Numbered from the stretch's first letter, positions 17,970-27,126 are shown. The stretch is DNA of 64,000 bases from Devosia ginsengisoli (GCF_024707105.1 NZ_JANQAJ010000011.1:321488-385487), one strand, 5' to 3'. Numbers and translations are program-made. Notes: generated by a model not told the origin, from the sequence alone.

Positions 17970-18359
17970 TCATCTCCCGAACTTCCTGCCACCCTTTCGC
18001 TTCCCGACCCATGGTGGCTCATGGTCGATTGTCGCCTCGCGAGCCCTCTGCATCACGATCAACTCGGCGGTCGACAGGGGGACCGTCCCTGCCCCGTGCG
18101 TGCCGGAGAATTCGGGCCTTTTGCCGGCGTGTCCAAGCGCGAAAGTCGGATAGTACCAGCCGCAGATGGAACACCGCAGCCGGCCGGCCAGAACCTCTCG
18201 TCCCGCATAGAAATCAAAGGTCCAACCGACATGCACCGCCAACAACTCAAGGCGGAGGGGCGCGTCGTGGCTGCAGAAGTAATGGTGACTGCAATAGGCG
18301 TGGATGGCACGGTCAGTGTCGCGAAAGTCCTCGAGCGTTCTGATCTGCCGGGTCAGCAT
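17970..18359 (-). CDS. hypothetical protein coupled to dnaE2
   Basis: 129 residues. The start overlaps the dnaE2 stop as TGATG, so it is translated with the polymerase. RLRCSICGWYYPTF has one C-x2-C pair and the N-terminal half has several His and Cys (AYCSHHYFCSH), suggesting a small metal site. The C-terminus is basic. I do not recognise the family. Its position between dnaE2 and dinB suggests a role in damage tolerance, by inference only. Confidence 0.6.
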   Translation of the reverse strand: MLTRQIRTLEDFRDTDRAIHAYCSHHYFCSHDAPLRLELLAVHVGWTFDFYAGREVLAGRLRCSICGWYYPTFALGHAGKRPEFSGTHGAGTVPLSTAELIVMQRAREATIDHEPPWVGKRKGGRKFGR

Positions 18360-21300
18360 CAGTGGAAGTTCCGACCTGATGGCAAGGCATCGGCCAGCCG
18401 CTTGTGCATATCGGCCTGGTATTGCTCCTGCTCTCTGTTCCGCCCTTTCGGTCCGCCGGTTTTGCCCTCGTCGGCCCGGGCGATGACGCGTTCACCGATG
18501 TCGGTTCCGCCGGCGATCGCTGCCATGTCGCCGGTCAGGTCGACGAACTCCTTGGCGATGACGTGAATGACGATCCCTTCGCGCTGCAGGGTTCCCTTCA
18601 CGCCGAGCACACGGGCACCGAGAACCACTCGACGATTGGCTTCGAATACCTTGGGCCAGACGATCACGTTGGCCACACCGCTCTCGTCCTCGAGGGTGGC
18701 GAAGATGACGCCGCTGGCCGTGCCAGGCCTTTGCCGCACCAGCACCAAGCCGGAGACCATGACGGTGCGGCCAGGATCCAGGGTCCGCAATGCATCGGCG
18801 GGCACGAAGCTACGGTGCGTCAGATCTTCCCGCAGGAAACTCATGGGATGGGCTTTGAGCGATATGGAGAGCGCACGATAGTCGTGGATGACTTCCTCGC
18901 CGGGCGGCATGGGCTCCAGACCGTTCTCTTCTTCCACCCAGCGCTCCGGACGCTCGCCGGCCTGAAACAGCGGCAACGTCTCGGCGCCATGCTCGCCAAC
19001 CAGCCCGGAAATCGCCCAGGCGGCGTCTCGACGACTGAGGCCCAAAGACTGGAAGGCATCCGCGTCAGCCAGAAGGCTCAGGATCGTCGGCGTCAGGCCG
19101 GTGCGCAGCCACAGATCCCTGACGCTGTCATAGCCCCCTTTCCGTCGGGCAATGATCAGGTTGGCATGATCAGCCCGTAGGCCTTTGACCAGGTTGAACC
19201 CGAGCCTTATCCCCATCGTGCTCCAGATGTCTTCCGCCATCTCCGAATGCTTGGGCGCCAGATTGAGACCGGCCTGGTTGGTCCGCTCCATCACGTTCTC
19301 GAGGTCGGACAGGTTGACGTCCACGGGCCGCACGTCGACGCCATGATCCATGGCATCCCGGATGATCTGCGACGGCGCGTAGAAGCCCATGGGCTGACTG
19401 TTGAGCAGCGCCGCCGCGAACACGTCTGGATAGTGGCACTTGATCCAACAGGACACGTAGACCAGCAAGGCGAAGGAGGCGGCATGGCTCTCGGGGAAGC
19501 CGTAACTGCCAAAGCCTTCAATCTGGCTGAAACAGCGCTGGGAGAAATCCATATCGTAGCCATTGGCCAGCATGCCCGAGATGAACTTGTCCTTGAACGG
19601 GCCAACGCCGCCGGTCCGCTTGAAGGTCGCCATGGCACGTCGCAGGCGGTCGGCTTCGCCCGGCGTGAACCCGGCGGCGACGATGGCGATCTTCATCGCC
19701 TGCTCCTGGAACAAGGGAACGCCATAGGTTTTCTTGAGCACGTGCTCGAGTTCAGGCGACGGATAGCTGGTGGCCTCCAGACCCTGGCGCCGCTTAAGAT
19801 ACGGATGCACCATGTCGCCCTGGATCGGCCCAGGGCGGACGATAGCGACCTCGATGACAAGATCGTAGAACTCGGCAGGCTTAAGCCGCGGCAGCATGGA
19901 CATCTGTGCCCGGCTCTCGATCTGGAACACACCGATGGTGTCGGCACGGTGCGTCATCTTGTAGACCCGCTCGTCCTCCTGCGGGACCGTCGCGAGCGTC
20001 AGGTCGTGGCCGTAGTGCTGACGCAGCAGGTTGAAGCTCCGACGGATGCAGCTCAACATCCCCAAAGCCAGTACGTCGACCTTGAGGATGCCCAATTCGT
20101 CGAGATCGTCCTTGTTCCACTCGATGACGGTGCGGTCTTCCATGGCAGCGTTCGAAATTGGTACCAAGTGGTCCAGCCGGTCCCGCGTGATGACGAAGCC
20201 GCCGACATGCTGGCCCAGGTGACGTGGAAAGCCATAAATTGCGGAGGCGATTTCCATCACCATACTGATGGTCGGGTCCGTGGGGTCGATACCGACCTCG
20301 CGCAGCCGCGCTGCAGGTATATCCATGGAGCCCCACCCCCAATTGAGGCCGGAGATCATGGAAATGGTATCAGCAGACAGACCGAACACCTTACCGACAT
20401 CGCGGATCGCGCCCTTGGCCTGATAGGTGGTGACGGTGGCAGTGAGCCCTGCCCGATGGCGCCCGTACTTCTGGTAGATGTACTGCATGACCTCTTCGCG
20501 CCGCTCATGCTCGAAGTCGACATCGATGTCTGGCGGTTCATCGCGTTCGGTCGAAACGAAGCGCTCGAACAGGAGGTCGACGAGCATGGGGTCGACTTCG
20601 GTGATGCCAAGGCAAAAGCACACCGCCGAGTTGGCCGCGGATCCTCGCCCCTGGCAAAGGATGCCGCGCTCTTGCCTGGCGAACCGCACGATGTCCTGCA
20701 CGGTCAAAAAGTAAGCCGCGTACTTCATTTCCGCGATGAGAGCGAGCTCGTGCTCCAACCCCTTCATAACCTTTTCGGGAACGCCCAATGGATACCGGCT
20801 GATGGCCCCTGCCCGCGCCAGCCGCTCCAAGGTCTGCTGCGCCGTTTCGCCGTTGCCGACAGTTTCCTCGGGATAGATGTATTTGAGCTGGTCCAGGGTG
20901 AAAGAGATGCGCCCGATGAAGCGTCGCGTCTCAATAATCGCGCCTGAGTGCTCGCGGTACAGACGCGCCATGTCCCGAGGATCACGGATGAAGCGTTCGG
21001 CATTCGGCGCGAGCCTGAAACCCGCGTCGTAGATCGTGGTCAGTTCCCGGATGCAGGTGAGCACATCCTGGATAATGTGGCGACGGGGGTCGTGATAGAG
21101 CGGCTCCATTGTTGCAAGCATCGGCAGCCCGGCCCGGACACATGCCTCGGCCAATCGATAGAGCCGGGCGCGGTCCCCGCCGTCGAACTGCGGCGAAGCA
21201 GCGAGCCACACCCTGCCAGGGGCGCCCTGCTCGAGCAATTGAGCGGTTCCGACGTCCTGTTCGACCTGCCCATCGCGTGGGATCACGATCATCAACTGCC

Positions 21301-21703
21301 CATCAGACTTCTCGACGAGATCTGCCAGCTCCAGGTGGCACTGGCCCTTGGGGGCACGCCGGTTGCCCAGTGTCAGAAGAGCCGCCAGCCGGCCATAGGC
21401 CTCTCTGTTCGTGGGATAGACCGCTACATCAGGCGAACCATCGGCAAAGACAATGCGGGCACCGACGACCAACCGAAAATCAGGATAGTCCTGCCGCAGA
21501 TCCTTCGCCGCGGCGTAGGCTCGAACGACGCCGGATAGCGAGTTGCGATCGCAGATGCCAATGCCGGAGAGACCAAGGCCGGCGGCCTGGGCGACCATCT
21601 CGAAGGGATGGCTGGCGCCTCTCAGAAATGAGAAATTGGTGGCGGAAACCAACTCGGCATAGGCCGGTGCATGGGATTCCGCTCTCACCAATGCCGTATC
21701 CAC
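18359..21703 (-). CDS. dnaE2: error-prone DNA polymerase DnaE2
   Basis: 1,114 residues, the normal length for DnaE2. An N-terminal PHP domain begins ELVSATNFSFLRGASHP; the C-family polymerase core includes QGRGSAANSAVC and the catalytic PDIDVDFEH; helix-hairpin-helix and OB-fold regions follow (VMVSGLVLVRQRPGTASG). It performs SOS-induced mutagenic translesion synthesis. A LexA box lies 23-37 bases upstream of the ATG. Usually dnaE2 follows imuA and imuB; here neither is present, and a DinB-type polymerase and a small orphan gene stand downstream instead. The product looks intact. Confidence 0.96.
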   Translation of the reverse strand: MDTALVRAESHAPAYAELVSATNFSFLRGASHPFEMVAQAAGLGLSGIGICDRNSLSGVVRAYAAAKDLRQDYPDFRLVVGARIVFADGSPDVAVYPTNREAYGRLAALLTLGNRRAPKGQCHLELADLVEKSDGQLMIVIPRDGQVEQDVGTAQLLEQGAPGRVWLAASPQFDGGDRARLYRLAEACVRAGLPMLATMEPLYHDPRRHIIQDVLTCIRELTTIYDAGFRLAPNAERFIRDPRDMARLYREHSGAIIETRRFIGRISFTLDQLKYIYPEETVGNGETAQQTLERLARAGAISRYPLGVPEKVMKGLEHELALIAEMKYAAYFLTVQDIVRFARQERGILCQGRGSAANSAVCFCLGITEVDPMLVDLLFERFVSTERDEPPDIDVDFEHERREEVMQYIYQKYGRHRAGLTATVTTYQAKGAIRDVGKVFGLSADTISMISGLNWGWGSMDIPAARLREVGIDPTDPTISMVMEIASAIYGFPRHLGQHVGGFVITRDRLDHLVPISNAAMEDRTVIEWNKDDLDELGILKVDVLALGMLSCIRRSFNLLRQHYGHDLTLATVPQEDERVYKMTHRADTIGVFQIESRAQMSMLPRLKPAEFYDLVIEVAIVRPGPIQGDMVHPYLKRRQGLEATSYPSPELEHVLKKTYGVPLFQEQAMKIAIVAAGFTPGEADRLRRAMATFKRTGGVGPFKDKFISGMLANGYDMDFSQRCFSQIEGFGSYGFPESHAASFALLVYVSCWIKCHYPDVFAAALLNSQPMGFYAPSQIIRDAMDHGVDVRPVDVNLSDLENVMERTNQAGLNLAPKHSEMAEDIWSTMGIRLGFNLVKGLRADHANLIIARRKGGYDSVRDLWLRTGLTPTILSLLADADAFQSLGLSRRDAAWAISGLVGEHGAETLPLFQAGERPERWVEEENGLEPMPPGEEVIHDYRALSISLKAHPMSFLREDLTHRSFVPADALRTLDPGRTVMVSGLVLVRQRPGTASGVIFATLEDESGVANVIVWPKVFEANRRVVLGARVLGVKGTLQREGIVIHVIAKEFVDLTGDMAAIAGGTDIGERVIARADEGKTGGPKGRNREQEQYQADMHKRLADALPSGRNFH

Positions 21704-21725
21704 GATTGACTCCCTTGTCCATTTT

Positions 21726-21740
21726 GTTCCTTATTTGTTC
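21726..21740. promoter_or_regulatory. alphaproteobacterial SOS (LexA) box upstream of dnaE2
   Basis: GTTC at 21726-21729 and GTTC at 21737-21740 are separated by seven bases, the GTTC-N7-GTTC consensus of alphaproteobacterial LexA. It sits just upstream of the dnaE2 start and reads GAAC-N7-GAAC in the gene's direction. The 190 bases between this box and the next gene show nothing else definable. Confidence 0.8.
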
Positions 21741-21929
21741 TCATCTGGAACGGGTAAAGGTCAATGCGGTTTCGTCGCGTGGGAAGAAAAGTGGATAACC
21801 GGTGCATAACGTTGGTCGTGCACGCGGATCAGTGGGATGCGATCGTGCCCTACGGCGACGAGACCACAAGCGGGGGTATGCCCTTGGATTTGCCTCGCCT
21901 GCGGACGCAAGACGACAGCACTACCGATA

Positions 21930-22771
21930 TCAAGTCGCAGCGAGTTGCTCGAGACGTTCGGTTAGCGCCTTGAGCTCCCATTGGCGGGTGAGCTCGGCAG
22001 CGCGACGCCAATCAGGATTTTGATCCGGGATACTGCCTAACGGCGCATTGGTCACCATGGTCGCAAGGCGCTTGTAGAGGCGGAGGTCATCGGCCGCCGC
22101 TGTGAAGTGGCCATCGGCGATCATGGCCTCAAGATCAAGGTGCCGCTTCAACAGACTGGCAGCGGTCTTCTCACCCACCCCCTGGCACCGGGGATCTTAT
22201 CCGAGGGGTCGCCGCGAAGCGCGATGAAATCGGGCACCTGCCGGGGCTCGACGCCATAGCGTTCGCGCACCTCCGCCGGGCCGATGCGGGCCATCTCGCC
22301 CGCTTTGGCGGGATGCAGAATGACGGTGCTCGCTGACGCCAATTGGAAGGCGTCCCGATCGCCGCTGGCGACGATGGCGCTGCCTCCGGCCTTTTCCTCC
22401 GCGGCAACGGCTGTGGCGAGGAAGTCGTCGGCCTCAAAACCTGCCGCCTTTCCGATGGCAAAGCCGAAGGCTTCGACGAGCTCAGGGAGCACCGCAAGTT
22501 GCTCGACGATGTCGTCGTCGAACTCCCGCCCGCCCTGATAGTGGGGAAAGAGTTCGGCGCGGAAGTTCGGCACCTCCAGCGTGTCCCATCCCACCACTAC
22601 GGCTCTGGGCTGCTCATCGGCATAGAGTCGCAGCAGATAGTTCGCGAACCCGACAATGGCGCCAGCCTGGCGGTCGCCCTTGCGACGGATGGCCTTGGGC
22701 AAGCCGTGATAGGCGCGATGTGCGAGGGAGTCTCCATCGATGATCAGCAGCGGGCGTTTCGACTTTGCCAT
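21930..22771 (-). CDS. 5'-3' exonuclease / flap-endonuclease-like protein, frameshifted
   Basis: The N-terminal ~195 residues show the PolI-type 5' nuclease blocks: LLIIDGDSLAHRAYHGLP, the acidic AAGFEADDFLATAVA, VASGDRDAFQLAS, then GDPSDKIPGARG. The C-terminal part (VGEKTAASLLKRHLDLEAM) continues in another frame from about 22178, completing the helix-hairpin-helix. One base is missing from the C run at 22178-22182 (G run in the coding strand); adding it restores ~280 residues. The ATG is one base after the stop of the SRAP gene. It probably cuts flaps or 5' ends during repair. I believe the break is a sequence error. Confidence 0.8.
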
Positions 22772-22772
22772 C

Positions 22773-23471
22773 TCAAGCCGACAATCTGAGCGGATCGCCC
22801 GGATCGGGGATCTCATCAAGGCCGGGCACATACTTGAGCGGCAGCCTCGCAATGACTTGGAGATGGCCATCAGGCAGCGGCCTCTGCAATGCCTTGGCTT
22901 CGGACCAGGGCGCTCGCAGCCAGACATCCCGCTCCTCCTCTGTCGCCAGGATGACCGGCATTGCCTTCTCGTGAATGGCGCCGACAACGTCATTCGGCTT
23001 TGTCGTGAAGAACGCGAAAGGCTTGTGGTCCATTGGGCCTTCGTCCTTGCGCCGCGTGCCATGCCAATCGGTCCACAGGCCGGCGAAGAACATCAGCGGT
23101 TCGGTCTCGTCCATGGCGAACCACGCGTTGCCGTTGGCGCCATCGTCAAGCTTGGTGGGTTCAGCAAACCTGGTAAGCGGTACCAGGCAACGGTGCTCGA
23201 CCCCGAGGTACCCCTTCCAGTCATCGAACCATGGATGCCGAATGTTGGTCGTGCCGCGGTTCGGCTTGTCGGTGACTGGGTCTTTCAATGATGGGAGCCC
23301 CCAACGCCCGAACCCAAGCACACGATCATCGCCGCTCTGCTTGATCAGGGGCGAGGTATAGTCGGGATAGATCGCATGGAGCACGGGAATGTTGCGCATC
23401 GCGTCTTCCCACTCGGCGACCAGCTTTTGGATTGCCTCGGTCGTGGTGGTCATCGAGTAAAGATTACACAC
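22773..23471 (-). CDS. SOS response-associated peptidase (SRAP, YedK/HMCES type)
   Basis: 232 residues beginning MCNLYS, so Cys2 becomes the N-terminal nucleophile after Met removal. [16 protein letters not shown] and [13 protein letters not shown] match the SRAP core, and the catalytic Glu and His blocks ([18 protein letters not shown]) are present. SRAP proteins trap abasic sites in single-stranded DNA through a stable covalent link. It lies in a tight operon: the upstream 60-residue gene overlaps its start by eight bases and the exonuclease follows one base after. This supports a damage-processing unit. Confidence 0.93.
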   Translation of the reverse strand: MCNLYSMTTTTEAIQKLVAEWEDAMRNIPVLHAIYPDYTSPLIKQSGDDRVLGFGRWGLPSLKDPVTDKPNRGTTNIRHPWFDDWKGYLGVEHRCLVPLTRFAEPTKLDDGANGNAWFAMDETEPLMFFAGLWTDWHGTRRKDEGPMDHKPFAFFTTKPNDVVGAIHEKAMPVILATEEERDVWLRAPWSEAKALQRPLPDGHLQVIARLPLKYVPGLDEIPDPGDPLRLSA

Positions 23472-23646
23472 GCCACTGCTTCCCCTCTAGATCCGCCAGC
23501 AACGCCCTCACAGATTCTGCCCGAATGTCGGCCAGCTCGTCCTCGCGACGTTGCGGTGGAACGGCTTCGAACTCTGCCAGCAGGCGCTTGAGCCGAGCGA
23601 TCTCCTTATCGCGCGCCGTATTGATCGATGGGAGCCGCCAGCTCAA
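23464..23646 (-). CDS. small coiled-coil protein with TTG start
   Basis: A 60-codon gene starting TTG at 23646, overlapping the stop of the previous gene as TTGA. The product is highly helical and charged ([33 protein letters not shown]). Its 3' end overlaps the SRAP start. Overlaps on both sides suggest a real coupled gene. No family recognised. Confidence 0.55.
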   Translation of the reverse strand: MSWRLPSINTARDKEIARLKRLLAEFEAVPPQRREDELADIRAESVRALLADLEGKQWRV

Positions 23647-23927
23647 TTGGCGTCCACCTTGTTGTCGGCAATCGCCAGGTCGATCCTTTCCTCGATCTCG
23701 TCGAACACCACCGATATTAGGAACTCGCGTTCGGCATCGGTTTGACCGCCGTCGGCCTCCACCTTGACGGTGTACGATCGCAGTACGTGGTCGCGGCGAA
23801 GGGTATATCCGGCTTTGAACTCGACGACTCCGTGGTCGCTCCACAAGTCGACCATGAACGTCTCGAGATACTGGACGTATCGTTCCGAAAGTTCGGAGCT
23901 CAGTTGATCCACCAATTCCTTCATCAT
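23643..23927 (-). CDS. small hypothetical protein, first gene of SRAP-exonuclease operon
   Basis: 94 residues starting MMKELVDQLSSELS, with GAGAGG about eight bases upstream; an in-frame GTG at 23936 is an alternative. The product is acidic with alternating strand-like segments (VVEFKAGYTLRRDHVLRSYTV). I do not recognise it. It leads a chain of overlapping genes that ends in the SRAP protein and exonuclease. Confidence 0.6.
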   Translation of the reverse strand: MMKELVDQLSSELSERYVQYLETFMVDLWSDHGVVEFKAGYTLRRDHVLRSYTVKVEADGGQTDAEREFLISVVFDEIEERIDLAIADNKVDAN

Positions 23928-23971
23928 CGCCACCACCTCTCAGCAGTGAACCTAGCCTTCTTATCCCCGCC

Positions 23972-23997
23972 TGCGCCAGAGGACCTATCCTGGCGCA
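23972..23997. promoter_or_regulatory. 8-base inverted repeat between divergent genes
   Basis: TGCGCCAG and CTGGCGCA form perfect arms around a 10-base spacer, between the leftward SRAP operon and a rightward small ORF. It may be an operator controlling both. I found no LexA box in this gap. Confidence 0.4.
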
Positions 23998-24014
23998 CAA
24001 CAGGGAGATGAACC

Positions 24015-24244
24015 ATGAGACTTGATACAGAAGAAAGGCGAACGGTGGCCCAATTCCTGAGCAGTTTAGCCGCCGGCAAAATGGCGACGCTCGTTCTTGC
24101 ACCGCTCGCCGCCGGTACCCTCAGGCGGGGATTGGCCGTGGCTGCGGTGGTAGGGGCACCCACACGAAGCCACCGACCTCCAGTCGCGCTCGGGCGGACT
24201 GCAGGTCGGGGAATCGGGACGGCTCCGCTACGGCGGCCGGGTGA
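24015..24244 (+). CDS. possible small membrane protein, 3' end uncertain
   Basis: An AGGGAGA Shine-Dalgarno seven bases upstream of ATG 24015 and a plausible helix (TVAQFLSSLAAGKMATLVLA) argue for a real small gene. After about 48 codons the frame runs antisense into the next gene and stops looking like coding sequence. Either one base is wrong near 24155 (the neighbouring frame stops at 24244) or the gene is degraded. Confidence 0.3.
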
Positions 24245-24262
24245 AGTCGCGGTCGTTCTAGC

Positions 24263-25162
24263 CTACAGCCCCAGGTATCCGAAGACCGCGCGCTTGACGG
24301 CTTCCTCCGCCACCGCACCGCCGACGGCCAAGGCACCGTTACCGACCTTCTTGGCAGCGCCGCCGATCCATTCGAGCGTCTTCTTGCCGACGGTTTTCTT
24401 CTGCCCGTCGGCGATGGTGTAGGTGCCGTCCTCCTGGAGCGACGCTTCCAGCGTCAGCACGTCGTCGGCACCGAGCCCCAGCGCCTTGAACGCCGTTTCC
24501 AGGCTCGCTTTGTCGCCCGCCACTACCGTCGGCGCGTTCATGGTTTCGACATTGCCCACGACGACGTTGCCGCCGTAGATCGTCACGTTGACGAGCTTGT
24601 CGACAGTCTCCGGTGATAGCTTCTCGACGGCGGTTTCGTCATCGGCGGGCAGCTCGGCCTGAATTTCCAGCGCGAAGGTCAGCACCCTGGTCCGTACGGC
24701 ATCGACCAGGCCGACCATCATGGTGCCGGGGATCGGCATCCAGGCGGAATGCAGGGCATATCCTCGGATGAACTTCGACTGATAGTAGGCAGTCAGGTCT
24801 GCCTGCCATGGCATCTGGTACGTCTCGTCTTTTTTGGCGTCTTCATACGTCGCGATGGACTGCATCATGTAGATTTCGCGGGCGTGGTGCTGGTGTTCTT
24901 CTTCCAGGATGCTGGCAGCGAGCGGCTGGTTACGGATACTCGCCCCCAGCGGTCCACTGAAGTGCCCCATGGCGACGCCGGTCGACTTCCGGTAGTCCGG
25001 CAAATCGTCGGCTGCGGTGTAACCGTTGAGTTCCGCTTCGACCCAGGTCCGCAACGGTGTGTTCTTGAGCTTATAAGACAGAACCAAGCACTTGCGGAGC
25101 AGCGGCGCCACGCTGTCGGTCGATCCGATAGCCTCTTCGATGATGTCGTCGACCAGTTTCAT
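24263..25162 (-). CDS. AbiTii-domain protein
   Basis: 299 residues from MKLVDDIIEEAIG. The N-terminal ~190 residues, including CLVLSYKLKNTPLRTWVEAE and LNGYTAADDLPDYRKSTGVA, match the AbiTii abortive-infection domain. A glycine- and valine-rich middle (VTIYGGNVVVGNV) and a C-terminal helical segment with GGAAKKVGNGALAVGG follow. AbiTii proteins are linked to phage exclusion by altruistic shutdown, mechanism unresolved. ATG 25162 is preferred to 25180 because it begins the conserved domain. No partner gene is adjacent, so it may act alone. Confidence 0.8.
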   Translation of the reverse strand: MKLVDDIIEEAIGSTDSVAPLLRKCLVLSYKLKNTPLRTWVEAELNGYTAADDLPDYRKSTGVAMGHFSGPLGASIRNQPLAASILEEEHQHHAREIYMMQSIATYEDAKKDETYQMPWQADLTAYYQSKFIRGYALHSAWMPIPGTMMVGLVDAVRTRVLTFALEIQAELPADDETAVEKLSPETVDKLVNVTIYGGNVVVGNVETMNAPTVVAGDKASLETAFKALGLGADDVLTLEASLQEDGTYTIADGQKKTVGKKTLEWIGGAAKKVGNGALAVGGAVAEEAVKRAVFGYLGL

Positions 25163-25494
25163 GGCGCAATCACCGAGCACTTGCCAATTGAGATGGCCAG
25201 AGAGTCCCGATCGGGTCCGGTGTTTCCGATTTCAGGCGCCGATGCCGTCCGCGTAGCTATCCATTCTCCAGACGGCTCGAGCTTGAAATGCACAAACACA
25301 TCCCGATCACACGAAGTCATAAGAACGGCGTCTCCTTCTCCGACGTACGAGCGGCAAATGTAGGCCGATGAATAGCTTTGGCTCCGTTCTTCGGCAAAAT
25401 TCCGGGACTGTTCACGGAGCAGGATTGGAACGCCTAGACCAACAATGGGCAGTTGAAACGCAGCGCCGTCATGCTGCTTCGGCAGTTCCGCCTG
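25163..25494. other. intergenic region without a clear gene
   Basis: About 330 bases upstream of the AbiTii gene and downstream of the XRE gene. Short frames here do not look like coding sequence. A promoter for the AbiTii gene should lie near its left end. I recognise no terminator or repeat. Confidence 0.4.
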
Positions 25495-25770
25495 CTAGGT
25501 GGAACCCGGCTGGTTTGCCGGGCGCCTTTTTTTGGGCCTCACCCATGCCGCCGGTATCGAAAACCCGGCCCGGTTGTTAGTCTGAAAAAATTCGACCCCG
25601 CGGGCCTCGAGTGCTTTTTGACAGAGCTCAAAAACGTCGGTGCCAACCGTTTGGCGCGTTTCAATGTTCCGGATTGTTCTGAGACCCAGTTTCGAAGCTT
25701 GGGCGAGCTCACTCTGGGACATGCCCAGAGCCTCACGTGCGGCAGCTATGAGTTCGGGTGACGTCAGCAT
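25495..25770 (-). CDS. XRE-family helix-turn-helix regulator
   Basis: 91 residues. A Cro/C1-type HTH occupies residues 5-60 (ALGMSQSELAQASKLGLRTI, then ETRQTVG), followed by ALEARGVEFFQT, a tail common in small antitoxin-like or phage-type regulators. It is divergent from the DUF6634 gene, and an array of TGCCTA/TAGGCA half-sites lies between them. It probably represses itself and the divergent operon. Confidence 0.85.
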   Translation of the reverse strand: MLTSPELIAAAREALGMSQSELAQASKLGLRTIRNIETRQTVGTDVFELCQKALEARGVEFFQTNNRAGFSIPAAWVRPKKRRPANQPGST

Positions 25771-25819
25771 TCGCTACGAATGCCACGCGTAATCCTTTGC
25801 TTCCAGTAGTTATTATCCT

Positions 25820-25876
25820 TGCCTACTAGCGGCAAGATGCGACTCATTATAGGCACGTTCATGCCTATTTTAGGCA
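25820..25876. promoter_or_regulatory. operator array of TGCCTA/TAGGCA half-sites
   Basis: Four half-sites occur: TGCCTA at 25820, TAGGCA at 25850, TGCCTA at 25862 and TAGGCA at 25871. The middle two form a perfect inverted repeat, ATAGGCA-N6-TGCCTAT (25849-25868). The array lies between the divergent XRE regulator and the DUF6634 operon and is the likely XRE binding region. Confidence 0.6.
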
Positions 25877-25932
25877 AGCAACAATGTCAGTTGCTGTCGT
25901 CAACCCGCGAATCACTGCGGCAGGAGTCGAAA

Positions 25933-26241
25933 ATGGCCCGCTTTCCACGTCATGAGATGATCAAAACAGTCACCAAGTTGGAGGCGCTTTCCGGTGATCT
26001 GAGGCACATAATGAACGGCGTTGTGCCCGATGAGGAGCTGTTGCGGGCTGCTCCTATTCTGGAGAACTGGTCGGTGAGGCCTGCGCCGTTCCCCGTCCTG
26101 GTCGGAAATGTCAGCGGTCACCCTAAGCTAATGGACGGCGAGATAGTGACGTCTCAGTTGTTCCTGATCGAAGACAGGCAGAATTGGGCAAGGACTTTTT
26201 CGCGATACTATCGTCTGGGAGAGCAGGCACGGCGAGGCTGA
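25933..26241 (+). CDS. DUF6634 family protein
   Basis: 102 residues. KLEALSGDLRHIMNG, LENWSV and VGNVSGHPKLMDGEIVTSQL, then WARTFSRYYRLG, match DUF6634, a family of unknown function common on plasmids and islands of Hyphomicrobiales. AGGAG lies six bases before ATG 25933; the longer frame from 25819 runs through the operator array and is rejected. The next gene begins one base after its stop, so the two form an operon. Confidence 0.75.
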   Translation: MARFPRHEMIKTVTKLEALSGDLRHIMNGVVPDEELLRAAPILENWSVRPAPFPVLVGNVSGHPKLMDGEIVTSQLFLIEDRQNWARTFSRYYRLGEQARRG

Positions 26242-26242
26242 A

Positions 26243-27069
26243 ATGCCAAACAGATCCCGGAAACCAAACTTGCGAAAGATAGCGACATCGTTTGACCGGA
26301 GGCGAGAAGCGGCGCTACGCAAAGTGCATCTGCCGACGGTCGAAGACCTGATCTACGGAATGCCATTTTATGGCGGCGAGCTAGAGGGCGACGTTCGTGA
26401 GTTTGCCAACCGATCTGTGACCGTGGCAGGGTCTTTGGGTCTTTATCCTCTGCAGATCGCGTTGAACGAGCTCGCGATTTCCCCCTCCATGGAGGAGTCG
26501 AGAACCTAGGCCTTGCTGTCGATGGCGCCTCGCCATCGACCAGGGTCCAAAAGTTTGTCGACATCATTCTACTCCGTCGTCGCATCTATCTTGCAGCATG
26601 GGGCAAAAGTGCACCGCTGTCTTTCCTTGCCATGGAGACGATCAACGCAGCCTTTGATCAGCTTTACGCACCACCGAACCACGAGGCATACCTCACCCTC
26701 ATGTTCAGAGCGATGGAACTGCTTGCGACGGCCGCCGCTGCAGAACCGTTCCAAACCTACCTTCCGGGAAATCGTCTCTGGCACAGGGACAATCCTGATA
26801 TGAACTTGATCCAGGCACGAGGCATCCGACCAACGATTACTCGCCTAATCCTCGACGAAGAGAACAAGGATATAATAGACACCAGCCTCGCTGACATTCC
26901 GAGGCCACCAGAAGTGACTGCGGGCCACGCCGCTGTTGTCATCCCGTCGATAGGTAACTCGAAAACGTCCGAAGGGAAGACTGCCGCTTCTTATGCAGCG
27001 GATGTGGTTGGCATTGCGCTTCCGCTGACCGTTTCCGTTCAGCCTCAGCGTGTCCGTTCAACACTTTGA
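26243..27069 (+). pseudogene. hypothetical protein, frameshifted and truncated by IS3 element
   Basis: The first 80 codons (MPNRSRKPNLRKIATSF onward) continue in another frame after the C run at 26481-26485. Adding one C joins ALNELAISP to LHGGVENLGLAVDGASPSTR, and the frame then stays open with good coding character (RRRIYLAAWGKSAPLSFL, MELLATAAAAEPF). The stop codon TGA at 27067-27069 is the first three bases of the IS terminal repeat, so the native 3' end is lost. I do not recognise the family. It follows DUF6634 by one base. Confidence 0.6.
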
Positions 27070-27126
27070 GCTGCTGCCGGTTTTGAGGACACCGAGTTAA
27101 GGTGTTTTTGGAACTGGAGAGTTTTG

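Noticed and set aside
19247..20947. A 566-codon open frame on the plus strand inside dnaE2.
   Set aside because: It is fully antisense to an intact, recognisable polymerase and arises from GC-rich third positions.
23376..23767. Plus-strand frames opposite the SRAP operon.
   Set aside because: They overlap a well-supported minus-strand operon and lack ribosome sites.
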